DNA of 27,533 nucleotides from Bacteroidota bacterium (GTDB taxonomy: Bacteria; Bacteroidota; Bacteroidia; Chitinophagales; Chitinophagaceae): the NCBI GenBank assembly GCA_023386235.1, contig JAEWKC010000036.1, positions 1 through 27,533 of the forward strand, read 5' to 3'. Below the pieces are notes generated by a model. The model was not told where the DNA came from and searched no databases. It was given only the letters and a program-made list of their open reading frames with translations. Position 1 is the stretch's first letter. Each line of letters begins with the position of its first letter. This document shows positions 1 to 7,468 of the stretch, piece by piece. A program made the translations under genes and the position numbers.

Positions 1-343
1 CTTCCCATGCTTTGGGTTCAAAATCTTTGCCGGCAAAAGCCTGATGTACAGAATTGGGTGTATTGTCCAGTACGGTTTCGTCAATATCTGTAACTATGGC
101 CAAAGGTTTAGAAAAAGTATGCCGGGTTACAATATCCTGTAATCTCTGTGTAGCGGCATTATAGGCCTGGAAGCAAAGTGCTTTGTATTCCGCGGCGCGT
201 TGTATAAAAAGCGAGGAGTATAATTTACCATCGGTAATAAATGCTGCATCTTTTTCTTCTGCGGCAGCATAATAATTATTGGTGGTTTTGCAGCCAACTG
301 CAATGAGCAGGAGTGCAAAAAGCGAATATTTTTTTATCGGCAT
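1..343 (-). CDS. Acid phosphatase / 5'-nucleotidase, lipoprotein e(P4) family (N-terminal part; runs off the window)
   Basis: The start codon is the ATG at 343-341 on the minus strand, and the frame stays open to base 1, so only about 114 N-terminal residues are present. The protein starts with a short basic segment, a hydrophobic stretch and a lipobox (IAVGC, lipidated Cys18), so it should be an exported, membrane-anchored lipoprotein. Residues 86-94 read DIDETVLDN, the motif of class C acid phosphatases in the HAD superfamily. By family knowledge D86 is the nucleophile and D88 the acid/base. The family removes phosphate from nucleoside monophosphates and related esters outside the cytoplasmic membrane, which helps salvage nucleosides or nicotinamide riboside. 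Substrate here is inferred from the family only. The gene is divergent from the ABC permease, and a full-match minus-7 box lies 20 bases upstream of its start. Confidence 0.87.
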   Translation of the reverse strand, partial: MPIKKYSLFALLLIAVGCKTTNNYYAAAEEKDAAFITDGKLYSSLFIQRAAEYKALCFQAYNAATQRLQDIVTRHTFSKPLAIVTDIDETVLDNTPNSVHQAFAGKDFEPKAWE

Positions 344-362
344 AAAAAATCTGTATATAATT

Positions 363-370
363 CAAATGTA
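363..370 (-). promoter_or_regulatory. Predicted minus-7 promoter box for the e(P4)-type phosphatase
   Basis: The minus strand reads TACATTTG, a full match to the Bacteroidota TAnnTTTG box, 20 bases upstream of the ATG. There is no convincing TTG element about 20 bases further upstream. The call therefore rests on the box and its position in the 158-bp divergent spacer (344-501). That spacer is otherwise AT-rich with no gene. Confidence 0.5.
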
Positions 371-489
371 CAAATAGATTTGGTTTCTTGTAAGCGAAAG
401 CAGCAGATGTTTAAAAATGTATTTTATTCAGAATGAAACGGGCGTGTGATAAAAAGAAAAAAATTAAAAAATAAACAGATGAATTATTT

Positions 490-497
490 TATCTTCA
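490..497 (+). promoter_or_regulatory. Possible minus-7 box immediately before the GTG start of the ABC permease
   Basis: TATCTTCA resembles TAnnTTTG but ends only four bases before the GTG start. If it is used, the mRNA would be leaderless or nearly so. No clear minus-33 element is seen. It may be coincidental. Confidence 0.25.
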
Positions 498-501
498 TCG
501 C

Positions 502-1584
502 GTGGAAAAAAAGTATACCGGTATTTTACAGGTCTGGACTAAACTACAAAAAAACAAGCTGGCAGTCGCGGGTTTGGCGGTGATTATCATGGCCTGCTTT
601 CTGGCATTGTTTGCTTATTATATTGTTCCCGATCCTACACCTAACGCCAATAGGATGATACCGGAAATAGCCAACCAAAAGCCGGGTTTTGCCACAGATT
701 TTGTGCGTGTAAAAAATAATGTGCGCGCAGAAAAAGTAAATTTTTTTAAACGACTGATCAATGGCAAGCCTGATGATTTTACTATGCTGCCCATAAAAGA
801 TTATATATGGCAAGGCGATAGCCTGGTTGTAAATCGTTTTATTGATACGGATGTATATGAGCGTTGGGCCTATGCAAAAAATCAGCTGTATGAAACGCCG
901 GTGGTGCATCAGCAGTTTTACTTTGGTACAGATAAGTTTGGAAGAGATATTTTAAGCCGTTTGATTGTAGGCACGCGCGTAAGCCTGAGCGTGGGTTTTA
1001 TAGCGGTTGCCATATCTCTTACATTGGGCATACTGCTGGGTTCTATGGCCGGTTATTTTCGTGGTAAAGTAGATAATGCGGTTATGTGGTTTGTAAACGT
1101 GGTATGGTCTATACCCACTTTGTTATTGGTTTTTGCCATTACTTTTATTTTAGGAAAAGGCTTCTGGCAGGTGTTTATAGCGGTTGGCCTCACGTTGTGG
1201 GTAAGTGTTGCGCGTTTGGTGCGCGGGCAGGTAATGGCTATACGAAAACTGGAATATGTAGAAGCCGGAAAAGTGTTGGGTTTCAGTAACCTGAGAATAA
1301 TAGTGCTACATATTTTGCCCAACATTCTTGGACCTATACTTGTATTGGCAGCCAGTAATTTTGCTTCTGCCATTGTTATTGAAGCGGGTTTAAGTTTTCT
1401 GGGCGTGGGTGTGCAGCCGCCTCAGCCAAGCTGGGGATTGATGATAAAAGAAAATTACAACTTCATTATTACAGATAATCCTATGCTGGCGCTGGCGCCG
1501 GGCTTTGCTATTATGATACTGGTGCTTGCATTTAATCTTTTAGGCAATGGTTTGCGCGATGCTTTTGATGTGGTGAGTGAATAG
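502..1584 (+). CDS. ABC transporter permease, OppC/DppC type
   Basis: This is a 360-residue integral membrane protein of the binding-protein-dependent permease family that moves peptides, nickel or opines. One membrane segment lies at about residues 20-42. The family signature FGTDKFGRDILSRLI starts near residue 140, and several membrane helices follow. The EAA loop, which contacts the ATPase (EYVEAGKVLGF and the following residues), lies near 250-275. GTG at 502 is the only reasonable start, because an in-frame stop lies 30 bases upstream and the N-terminus from GTG looks like that of other OppC proteins. The stretch between the first helix and the signature is about 100 residues, roughly 60 longer than I recall for E. 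coli DppC. No OppB, ATPase or binding-protein gene is adjacent, so its partners must be encoded elsewhere. The substrate cannot be told from the sequence. Confidence 0.88.
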   Translation: MEKKYTGILQVWTKLQKNKLAVAGLAVIIMACFLALFAYYIVPDPTPNANRMIPEIANQKPGFATDFVRVKNNVRAEKVNFFKRLINGKPDDFTMLPIKDYIWQGDSLVVNRFIDTDVYERWAYAKNQLYETPVVHQQFYFGTDKFGRDILSRLIVGTRVSLSVGFIAVAISLTLGILLGSMAGYFRGKVDNAVMWFVNVVWSIPTLLLVFAITFILGKGFWQVFIAVGLTLWVSVARLVRGQVMAIRKLEYVEAGKVLGFSNLRIIVLHILPNILGPILVLAASNFASAIVIEAGLSFLGVGVQPPQPSWGLMIKENYNFIITDNPMLALAPGFAIMILVLAFNLLGNGLRDAFDVVSE

Positions 1585-1608
1585 GAAGAAGCAGAAACAG
1601 GAAAGCCG

Positions 1609-1634
1609 TAGCGTGAAGTTTTCGCTATTTTTTT
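1609..1634 (+). terminator. Predicted intrinsic terminator after the ABC permease
   Basis: TAGCG (1609-1613) pairs with CGCTA (1623-1627) across a nine-base loop and is followed at once by seven T residues. The stem is short. It sits inside a larger imperfect inverted repeat in which GAAGAA (1585-1590) pairs with TTCTTC (1658-1663) and CAGG (1598-1601) pairs with CCTG (1637-1640). The whole spacer may fold into one structure. Confidence 0.45.
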
Positions 1635-1686
1635 CGCCTGTCGGTTTCGCTGAAACATTCTTCATGGTTATTATTTAAAAATTAGC

Positions 1687-1694
1687 GACATTTG
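1687..1694 (+). promoter_or_regulatory. Predicted minus-7 promoter box for the coaX / lptC cluster
   Basis: GACATTTG followed by C resembles the Bacteroidota box (TAnnTTTG) with one mismatch at the first base. It lies ten bases before the coaX ATG. No good minus-33 element is seen, so support is moderate only. Confidence 0.35.
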
Positions 1695-1704
1695 CACATT
1701 AGTT

Positions 1705-2457
1705 ATGAATTTGTTTGGTACACCATCTAATATTTTATGTCTTGATTTTGGCAACAGCCGCTATAAATGCGCGGTCATGTCAAAAGAGAAAGTGGTGACG
1801 GAAAGAGTGTTGAACGAAGAAGATATCGCAGAAAATATTCAACAAATACTTGAGGAATATAAACCAAAGAACGCCGTTCTTTCTTCAGTAATTGAGCATG
1901 ACAAAGCTATTGAAGAAGTGCTGCGCAAGCATACAAGATTTCATTTGGTTTCGCATGAAAGCGAACTACCTATAACAGTGCCGGCTAAAGGAGCAGCGCC
2001 CAGTGTAGGGGCTGACCGTTGGGCTATGTTAATGGCGGCTATCACGCAGTTTCCCAAGCAGCACAATCTTATTGTAGGTTTAGGCTCTTGTATTACTTAC
2101 AACTTTATCAATAAGTTCAATGAGTTTCTCGGGGGCGCAATTTCTCCGGGATTGTATATGCGCATGAAATCTATGAATCAATTTACAGCTAAGCTGCCTT
2201 TGATTGATCCGGATTGGAATTTTCCTTTGGTAGGGTATGATACTAAAACCAATATTCAAAGCGGTGTAATATTAGGAATGAGCAAAGAAATAGACGGAAT
2301 AATAGATCTGTATAAGGAAAAATACAGTAAATTTAACGTGCTTTTAACCGGTGGAGATGCTTCATTTTTCCTGCCTCATTTAAAAAACAAGATATTTGCA
2401 GACCCATATTTAATTTATAAAGGCTTATATGCTATCAGTAAAATCAATTCAAAATAA
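1705..2457 (+). CDS. coaX: Type III pantothenate kinase
   Basis: This 250-residue cytoplasmic protein should catalyse the first step of coenzyme A synthesis, ATP-dependent phosphorylation of pantothenate. It shows the ASKHA-fold nucleotide motif DFGNSRYK (from D14), the GADRWAM motif (102-108), whose D104 matches the family's catalytic base, and the GGAISPGLYMRM motif in the C-terminal half. Length is normal for the family. Oddly, the segment that is usually DxGT...TxD reads GLGSCITYN (125-133), so both Asp positions appear to be Gly and Asn (see findings). The gene heads a tight cluster: the next start codon lies inside its 3' end with a 29-base overlap. The order coaX, outer-membrane protein, lptC is one I recall from other Bacteroidota. 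Confidence 0.9.
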   Translation: MNLFGTPSNILCLDFGNSRYKCAVMSKEKVVTERVLNEEDIAENIQQILEEYKPKNAVLSSVIEHDKAIEEVLRKHTRFHLVSHESELPITVPAKGAAPSVGADRWAMLMAAITQFPKQHNLIVGLGSCITYNFINKFNEFLGGAISPGLYMRMKSMNQFTAKLPLIDPDWNFPLVGYDTKTNIQSGVILGMSKEIDGIIDLYKEKYSKFNVLLTGGDASFFLPHLKNKIFADPYLIYKGLYAISKINSK

Positions 2458-3880
2458 AAAACATTTACTGTTTTTGGCTTTCGGTGTGTTCTTGACCATG
2501 TGTGCGAATGCACAGGAAAACTCTCCTTTTTCCCGCTACGGAATAGGCGATATATTTCCTAACCAGTCTGTACAATATAAAGCTTTGGGAGGAATGACGG
2601 CCGCGCAGGGCAACCCAATGATCATAGGTCAGCCTAATCTGGGTACTGCCGCTCTAAACCCGGACAATCCTGCCAGCTATGGTTTTATGAAAACGAGAAT
2701 TGGCGGGCTCGGCGGAGCGGTGAACTATGATTTGGGTGTGATAGCCGATCTCAGAACGCTGCAAAGAGCAACACCTTCTGCGTCGTATAATTCGGCCAAC
2801 TTTATGCCTTCTTACTTTACGGTAGGCTTCCCGGTGCATAAGTCAGGAGTGGGAATGGCTTTTGGTATAAAACCCGTAACCAGGATCAGTTATAACACTA
2901 CCGCCAGATCTGGCTTTTCAGTTAACCCGCTCACCAATAAATTAGATTCAGCAATTAGCAACAACACGGGCGAAGGCGGTCTTAACCAGGTATTTCTTGG
3001 TATAGGAAAATCTTTCAAAAACTTTAGAGTGGGCATTAATGCCGGCTACAACTTTGGATCGAACAACTATAAAACACTCACTTCGGTGTTGAACGATACT
3101 TTTGCTTACGAGACTTCCCTGAAAAATAACTTTACCAGATATCGTGGCTTTACCTGGGACGCGGGCTTGCAGCAAACAATTAAATTAAGGGAAACCAATG
3201 ACCCTGTATCTAAAATACGCAGCACGTACAATCTTGATCTGGGTGTTAGCGGAGCTATGTCGCAAAAGCTAAAAGCTACACAGGAGCAGGGCTATTACAC
3301 TGTTACTTACGATGATTATGATGTAGACAGAATAGACCCCAAACCCAGGGATACGATTAGCTATGTAGCAGGACAAAAAAGCACCATTACGCTTCCTATG
3401 CAGTTGAAGGGCGGTTTCATGTTTAATAAATATCTCAATTATGTAAGTAAATATGGGCTCGGCGCCGAATACAACATGGCTAACTGGGCAGATTTTCGCG
3501 GAGTAAACGACAGGCCCGATACGGCGCTCTCCAACTCGTGGATGATAAGAGCAGGAGGATACTTTGTGCCAGACCCGCTGCGTGGCACCAACATATTTGC
3601 CACCGCTAGGTATAGCATTGGCGGCTATTACGGCAAAGATTATATCAATGTAGGAAATACGGGCGGAGAAGGACACAATGTAATGGCCATTACCTTTGGT
3701 GTAGGACTATTGCTGCGCAATCAGGCTTACGGCTACCAAATGCCTTCTTCTATTATCAATACTTCTTTTGAGATAGGTAAAAGAGGCAACAGCAGTAATA
3801 ATATTTCAGAAAACTTCTACAAAATATCGGTAGGTTTTTCTCTGCGCGATATATGGTTAGTGAAAAGAAGGTATGATTAA
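2429..3880 (+). CDS. Outer-membrane beta-barrel protein, function unassigned
   Basis: This is a 483-residue exported protein. Residues 1-29 form a signal peptide (basic start, hydrophobic core, cleavage after CANAQ), and the mature protein begins ENSPFSRYGIGD. The rest is rich in Gly, Tyr, Asn and alternating polar/apolar stretches, and its last residues (LRDIWLVKRRYD) end in charged and aromatic residues. A transmembrane beta-barrel of the porin or FadL-like kind is the best reading. Related proteins are found beside coaX and lptC in many Bacteroidota, but I know of no established function. The gene overlaps coaX by 29 bases and lptC by 8 bases, so translation of the three is likely coupled. 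The ATG at 2429 is preferred because it gives a complete signal peptide. Confidence 0.75.
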   Translation: MLSVKSIQNKKHLLFLAFGVFLTMCANAQENSPFSRYGIGDIFPNQSVQYKALGGMTAAQGNPMIIGQPNLGTAALNPDNPASYGFMKTRIGGLGGAVNYDLGVIADLRTLQRATPSASYNSANFMPSYFTVGFPVHKSGVGMAFGIKPVTRISYNTTARSGFSVNPLTNKLDSAISNNTGEGGLNQVFLGIGKSFKNFRVGINAGYNFGSNNYKTLTSVLNDTFAYETSLKNNFTRYRGFTWDAGLQQTIKLRETNDPVSKIRSTYNLDLGVSGAMSQKLKATQEQGYYTVTYDDYDVDRIDPKPRDTISYVAGQKSTITLPMQLKGGFMFNKYLNYVSKYGLGAEYNMANWADFRGVNDRPDTALSNSWMIRAGGYFVPDPLRGTNIFATARYSIGGYYGKDYINVGNTGGEGHNVMAITFGVGLLLRNQAYGYQMPSSIINTSFEIGKRGNSSNNISENFYKISVGFSLRDIWLVKRRYD

Positions 3881-4457
3881 AAAACACTATCATATTGTAT
3901 TGGCAGCTGCTTTGTTTATCGGCAGCTGTTTCTTTTTCAGTTCATGCGAAAATGATTTGAAAGAAGTACAGAGTATTGGAAAAGGAAAAGAAAACGTGGA
4001 AGAAGGGTTTGAAATTACCAGCTTGCTTAGCTTAGGAGGCGTTATAAAAGCACAGTTAGAGGCGCCATATATGCTAAGGCGTGAAAATGACAGTGCCGCC
4101 GTAATATTTCCCAGAACTTTGTTTGTTACTTTTTACAGAGATTCTACTACCATTGCCGAGAGCTTCCTGACTGCCAAATATGGAAAATATTTTGTACAGG
4201 ATGCAAAGGTTTTCCTTAAAGATAGTGTTCGGTTTTATAATATAAAAGGCGATACAATGAAAACCACGGAGTTGTGGTGGGATCAGAATACACAAGAGAT
4301 ATATACCGATAAGCCTATCTGGTTTTACCAGAAAATACCTTTTACCGTTATCAACGGCAGTGGCTTCAGAGCCAAGCAGGATTTTAGCAGCTACTATTTT
4401 ACCGAAGTATATAACAGTCAAATGTCGGTAGCGGATACAACCCTGCCCGGACAATAA
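3873..4457 (+). CDS. lptC: LPS export periplasmic protein LptC-like lipoprotein
   Basis: This is a 194-residue protein with an N-terminal hydrophobic segment ending in a lipobox (FSSC, Cys25), so it is probably anchored in a membrane as a lipoprotein. The Bacteroidota LptC family has this form: a lipid or single-helix anchor followed by one beta-jellyroll domain. The middle of the protein (about 60-165) has the beta-strand pattern of that fold, including FPRTLFVTFYRD and ELWWDQNTQEIYTDKPIWF. By family, LptC passes lipopolysaccharide from the LptB2FG ABC transporter to the periplasmic LptA bridge. It overlaps the outer-membrane protein gene by 8 bases. No other lpt gene is in the window. The family assignment is good; the role in this organism is inferred. 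Confidence 0.82.
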   Translation: MIKKHYHIVLAAALFIGSCFFFSSCENDLKEVQSIGKGKENVEEGFEITSLLSLGGVIKAQLEAPYMLRRENDSAAVIFPRTLFVTFYRDSTTIAESFLTAKYGKYFVQDAKVFLKDSVRFYNIKGDTMKTTELWWDQNTQEIYTDKPIWFYQKIPFTVINGSGFRAKQDFSSYYFTEVYNSQMSVADTTLPGQ

Positions 4458-4490
4458 AAAAAATCACCCCGATGAAAATGAATAATTTAG

Positions 4491-4498
4491 TATATTGC
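4491..4498 (+). promoter_or_regulatory. Possible minus-7 promoter box before the CNNM protein gene
   Basis: TATATTGC partly matches TAnnTTTG and lies 22 bases upstream of the ATG at 4521, in the 63-bp spacer after lptC. No clear minus-33 element is seen. The gene may equally be read through from lptC. Confidence 0.35.
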
Positions 4499-4520
4499 AC
4501 CAGACATTAAAAACGGTTAA

Positions 4521-5801
4521 ATGAGTCCGGAACAAATTTCACAACTTTTAGTGATCATTGGTATTGTGATATCTTTACTCATGATACTTTTCTTTACAGG
4601 CATGCGTGCTTCATTTGTAAGCGCTAACCGGCTGAATATAGAACTCAGGCGCAACCAAGGTACTGCCGAAGGTGTGCTGATGGGAAGATTTGCTGACCAT
4701 CCGCATCTTTTTATATCTACCTGTTATTTGGGTATCGTTATAAGCACGGTATTATACGCTTTGTGTTTTTACTGGATGATGAAGCTGGGAATTTGGAAGC
4801 CTATTCATTTTAATAACGAATATATAACCCTCACCCTGAATGTATTTTTGTCGTCGGTTTTTATTGTGTTCTTCGGTCATTTTTTATCGCGCGTATTATT
4901 TAACAGGAACGACAGACTGTTGTACGCGCTGCTGCCGCTGTTCAATTTCTTTTTCAGCATATTCAGCCCGGTGACAGGCATTTTTCAAAATTTGTCAAAC
5001 GGTATTCTCAAATACCTTTTTAATGTGCGTATCAATAATGATTATAACGCTTTTGATGTGGCCAAAGGCGAGCAAAGAAATTATTTGCACGACGAGGAAG
5101 ACGAAGAAGAATTAAGCCATCTGGAGATCAACACACACATGTTTGAAAACGCATTGTACCTGCCATCTATCAAAATAAGACAAAGCCTTACTCCCCGCAC
5201 AGAAGTAGAAGGACTGGAAATAAAAACCGATATACCTACCGCCGTCAGGTTAATGATGGAAAGTCGTCAGGACAAAATGGTGGTATACGAAGATAATATT
5301 GACAATATCCAGGGCTATGTGCTAATGGTAGATTTCTTTAAAAATCCTCCCGATCTGCAAAGCATTTTGCTACCTGTATTTATAGTGCCGGAAACCAAAT
5401 CGGTAACCGACCTGCTCTATCGTTTTTCGCAAGAGAGAAAAAGCATTGCATGGGTGGTAGACGAGTTTGGCGGCACGGCGGGCATCATTACCGTTGACAA
5501 TATTATCCGGGAGTTATTCGGCGAAGCGGAAGATCAGTTCGGTAAAAGCAATTATGTAGAAAAAAGAATTTCTGAAAACGAATTTATTTTTTCAGGAAGA
5601 ATAGAACTTAGCCGCCTGAACGAAAAATACGATTTTGATTTTCCCGAAAAAGAGTCTGAAACATTGTCGGGATTTATCATCCGCGAAAATAAACGCATTC
5701 CCAAGCAAAAAGAGCGTGTGATTGTTGATAATTATGTTTTTGATATTGTCAGCGTTACCGAAACCAAAATAGGATTGGTGAAGCTACAGGTATTAAGATA
5801 A
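4521..5801 (+). CDS. CNNM / CorC-HlyC family membrane protein with CBS domains
   Basis: This 426-residue protein has the layout of the bacterial CNNM (CorB, hemolysin-like) family. An N-terminal DUF21 membrane domain has about four hydrophobic segments, in residues 5-28, 60-80, 95-120 and 130-155. An acidic linker (DEEDEEELSHLE) leads to a pair of CBS domains at about 210-345, containing LTPRTEVEGL and the highly conserved VVDEFGGTAGIITVDNI. A C-terminal CorC/HlyC transporter-associated domain occupies about 350-426. Characterised relatives are magnesium and cobalt transport or sensing proteins, and the CBS pair binds adenine nucleotides. The old name hemolysin C is not a guide to function. 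It follows lptC by 63 bases, an order I recall in related genomes. Confidence 0.88.
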   Translation: MSPEQISQLLVIIGIVISLLMILFFTGMRASFVSANRLNIELRRNQGTAEGVLMGRFADHPHLFISTCYLGIVISTVLYALCFYWMMKLGIWKPIHFNNEYITLTLNVFLSSVFIVFFGHFLSRVLFNRNDRLLYALLPLFNFFFSIFSPVTGIFQNLSNGILKYLFNVRINNDYNAFDVAKGEQRNYLHDEEDEEELSHLEINTHMFENALYLPSIKIRQSLTPRTEVEGLEIKTDIPTAVRLMMESRQDKMVVYEDNIDNIQGYVLMVDFFKNPPDLQSILLPVFIVPETKSVTDLLYRFSQERKSIAWVVDEFGGTAGIITVDNIIRELFGEAEDQFGKSNYVEKRISENEFIFSGRIELSRLNEKYDFDFPEKESETLSGFIIRENKRIPKQKERVIVDNYVFDIVSVTETKIGLVKLQVLR

Positions 5802-5829
5802 ATAATATTTTTTAATCTGTAAGCTTTTT

Positions 5830-7146
5830 GTGTTATTTTCACACAAAAGAATATCTAAACTATTTGGTAATTATTCTGCAGTGAATTTTGTTAAGCTAAG
5901 AAGACATATCAATTTTTTAAAGTCTGTATTTCTTTTCAGCATTACAGCATTTGGTGGCGCGCAGGCACATTTGGCAATGATGTATAAAACATTTGTCACC
6001 GAAAGAAAAGACATTACCGAAGAGGAACTGCTGGAATACAATGGTTTCTGCCAGATGCTTCCCGGGGCTTCTTCTACACAAATAGTTACCTTAATCGGTT
6101 ATAAAAGAGGCGGCTTAATTCTTTCCATTCTCTCATTAATTATCTGGGTATTGCCGGCGGCCACCCTTATGGGAGCTTTTTCTTTTTTGCTTGTGTATCT
6201 CAATGAAAGCGCGGTAGATACCTCAAGCTTGTTTAAATACATTAACCCGATGGCTATCGGCTTCATTGCCTATTCGGGGTACAAGCTGTTGATTATATCG
6301 GTCAAAAATACCATTACCAGGGTTATTCTTATCATAGTCACCATAGTTACATTCCTGTTTTTTAAAGTGCCGTGGGTATTTCCGGGCGTAATATTGTTAT
6401 CGGGCATTGTTACCAGTTTTTCCAAGAAAAGAATACCTCAGCAGGAAAGACCTAAGCGAAAAATAAAATGGGGAAATATCTGGGTGTTTGTGATTGTTTT
6501 TGCCATTGCCGGGTTTCTGTCTGAAAGTTCAAGAAAAAACAATTGGGACAACCGCTGGAAATTTAATTTATTTGAAAACTTCTATCGCTTTGGCTCATTG
6601 GTTTTCGGAGGCGGAGATGTACTGACGCCTATGATGTATGAGCAATATGTTGTAAGGCCCTCTAATCCTAATCAACTGGACGATACAGAAAGATTGCGTA
6701 TGGATAAGGAAGATTTTCTTACCGGCTACGGCGTGCTGAAAGCAGTGCCCGGTCCTACATTTTCCATAGCTTCTTTTGTAGGAGGAATGGTAGCGGAAGA
6801 CCGCGGCCCGAGGTCTCAGCTGGAAGGAAGCATTATAGCCAGCATAGCCATATTTTTGCCTTCCACGTTGCTGGTATTGTTTTTCTTTCCTGTATGGAAT
6901 TACCTGAAACGGTATGCCGTTATATATCGTGCGCAGGAAGGCATCAATGCCGCTATTGTAGGTATCATCTTTGCATCCTGCTTATACCTGTTCAAGGATC
7001 TGTCGTTAGATATAACGCAGGCCAATCCTACTCCCTGGCTCAATCTTTTTACAATAGTAGGCACGTTTTTTTTATTGTTGAAAATAAAAAAAGTAAAGGC
7101 GCCATATATTGTTATCGCCTGTTTGCTGCTGGGATTGTTGTTTTAA
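5830..7146 (+). CDS. chrA: Chromate transporter, long-chain (two CHR domains)
   Basis: This is a membrane protein of up to 438 residues with the two homologous halves of long-chain ChrA proteins. The first CHR domain (about 25-205) has FSITAFGGAQAHLAMM and FCQMLPGASSTQ. The second (about 245-430) has FGSLVFGGGDVLTPMM and YGVLKAVPGPTFSIASFVG. The paired FGG and PGP-like signatures are diagnostic. By family it exports chromate from the cytoplasm, driven by membrane potential, and many members also handle sulfate-like anions or are uncharacterised. The start is uncertain: the first in-frame GTG is at 5830, but a TAnnTTTG-like sequence (TATTTTCA, 5834-5841) lies just after it, and a second GTG at 5881 gives an N-terminus closer to family length. 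The stop codon overlaps that of the convergent gene. Confidence 0.88.
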   Translation: MLFSHKRISKLFGNYSAVNFVKLRRHINFLKSVFLFSITAFGGAQAHLAMMYKTFVTERKDITEEELLEYNGFCQMLPGASSTQIVTLIGYKRGGLILSILSLIIWVLPAATLMGAFSFLLVYLNESAVDTSSLFKYINPMAIGFIAYSGYKLLIISVKNTITRVILIIVTIVTFLFFKVPWVFPGVILLSGIVTSFSKKRIPQQERPKRKIKWGNIWVFVIVFAIAGFLSESSRKNNWDNRWKFNLFENFYRFGSLVFGGGDVLTPMMYEQYVVRPSNPNQLDDTERLRMDKEDFLTGYGVLKAVPGPTFSIASFVGGMVAEDRGPRSQLEGSIIASIAIFLPSTLLVLFFFPVWNYLKRYAVIYRAQEGINAAIVGIIFASCLYLFKDLSLDITQANPTPWLNLFTIVGTFFLLLKIKKVKAPYIVIACLLLGLLF

Positions 7147-7379
7147 GAATTTTGTTGCTTTCTTATCTGTTGCTCTCTTCTATACCATTTGTAGCCTATA
7201 AAGAAAATAAGCGAAAGCGGAATGATCATTAAATAAAGAATGCCTCCGTTAAGGCCTTTGGCAGGGCCTTCGCCCAGCTGCATGGCGGTCTTGCTGCACA
7301 GGCTGCATTGTGCTTCAGCCTGCAAAGTAAAGGCTAAAACAAAAAGTAACGAAACAGCAATTTTACATGTTCTTTTCAT
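7143..7379 (-). CDS. Small exported membrane protein with a CxxC motif, function unknown
   Basis: This is a 78-residue protein. Residues 1-24 form a signal peptide (cleavage after QAEAQ, leaving CSLCSKTAMQL at the mature start). A single transmembrane helix follows (about 46-66, GGILYLMIIPLSLIFFIGY), then a basic tail (KWYRREQQIRKQQ). The short CSLC pair could form a disulfide, bind a metal or bind heme, but nothing in the sequence decides this. I recall similar short proteins in other Bacteroidota, without a function. It is convergent with chrA, with a 4-base overlap of the two ends. Its promoter must lie in the 89-bp spacer that holds the 22-bp palindrome. The coherent signal-plus-helix structure is the reason to treat it as a real gene. 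Confidence 0.75.
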   Translation of the reverse strand: MKRTCKIAVSLLFVLAFTLQAEAQCSLCSKTAMQLGEGPAKGLNGGILYLMIIPLSLIFFIGYKWYRREQQIRKQQNS

Positions 7380-7401
7380 TTATGCTGCGAATATACAATA
7401 A

Positions 7402-7423
7402 TTGATTGTAAATTTACAATCAA
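7402..7423. promoter_or_regulatory. Perfect 22-bp palindrome between divergent genes; likely operator or two-way promoter
   Basis: The half-site TTGATTGTAAA is followed directly by its exact reverse complement, with no central spacer. It lies in the 89-bp gap between the start of the minus-strand CxxC protein (7379) and the start of the DUF4153 gene (7469). Its centre, TAAATTTA, is self-complementary and resembles the Bacteroidota minus-7 box on both strands. It therefore may bind a dimeric regulator, drive transcription both ways, or both. Confidence 0.55.
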
Positions 7424-7468
7424 CAAATCTTAACCCTCTTTTTTTGTAAAGATATTAAACACTAAGCC

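Noticed and set aside
127..318. A 63-codon minus-strand open frame
   Set aside because: The neighbouring minus-strand frame, open from 343 to base 1, carries a lipobox and DIDETVLDN and is clearly the real gene.
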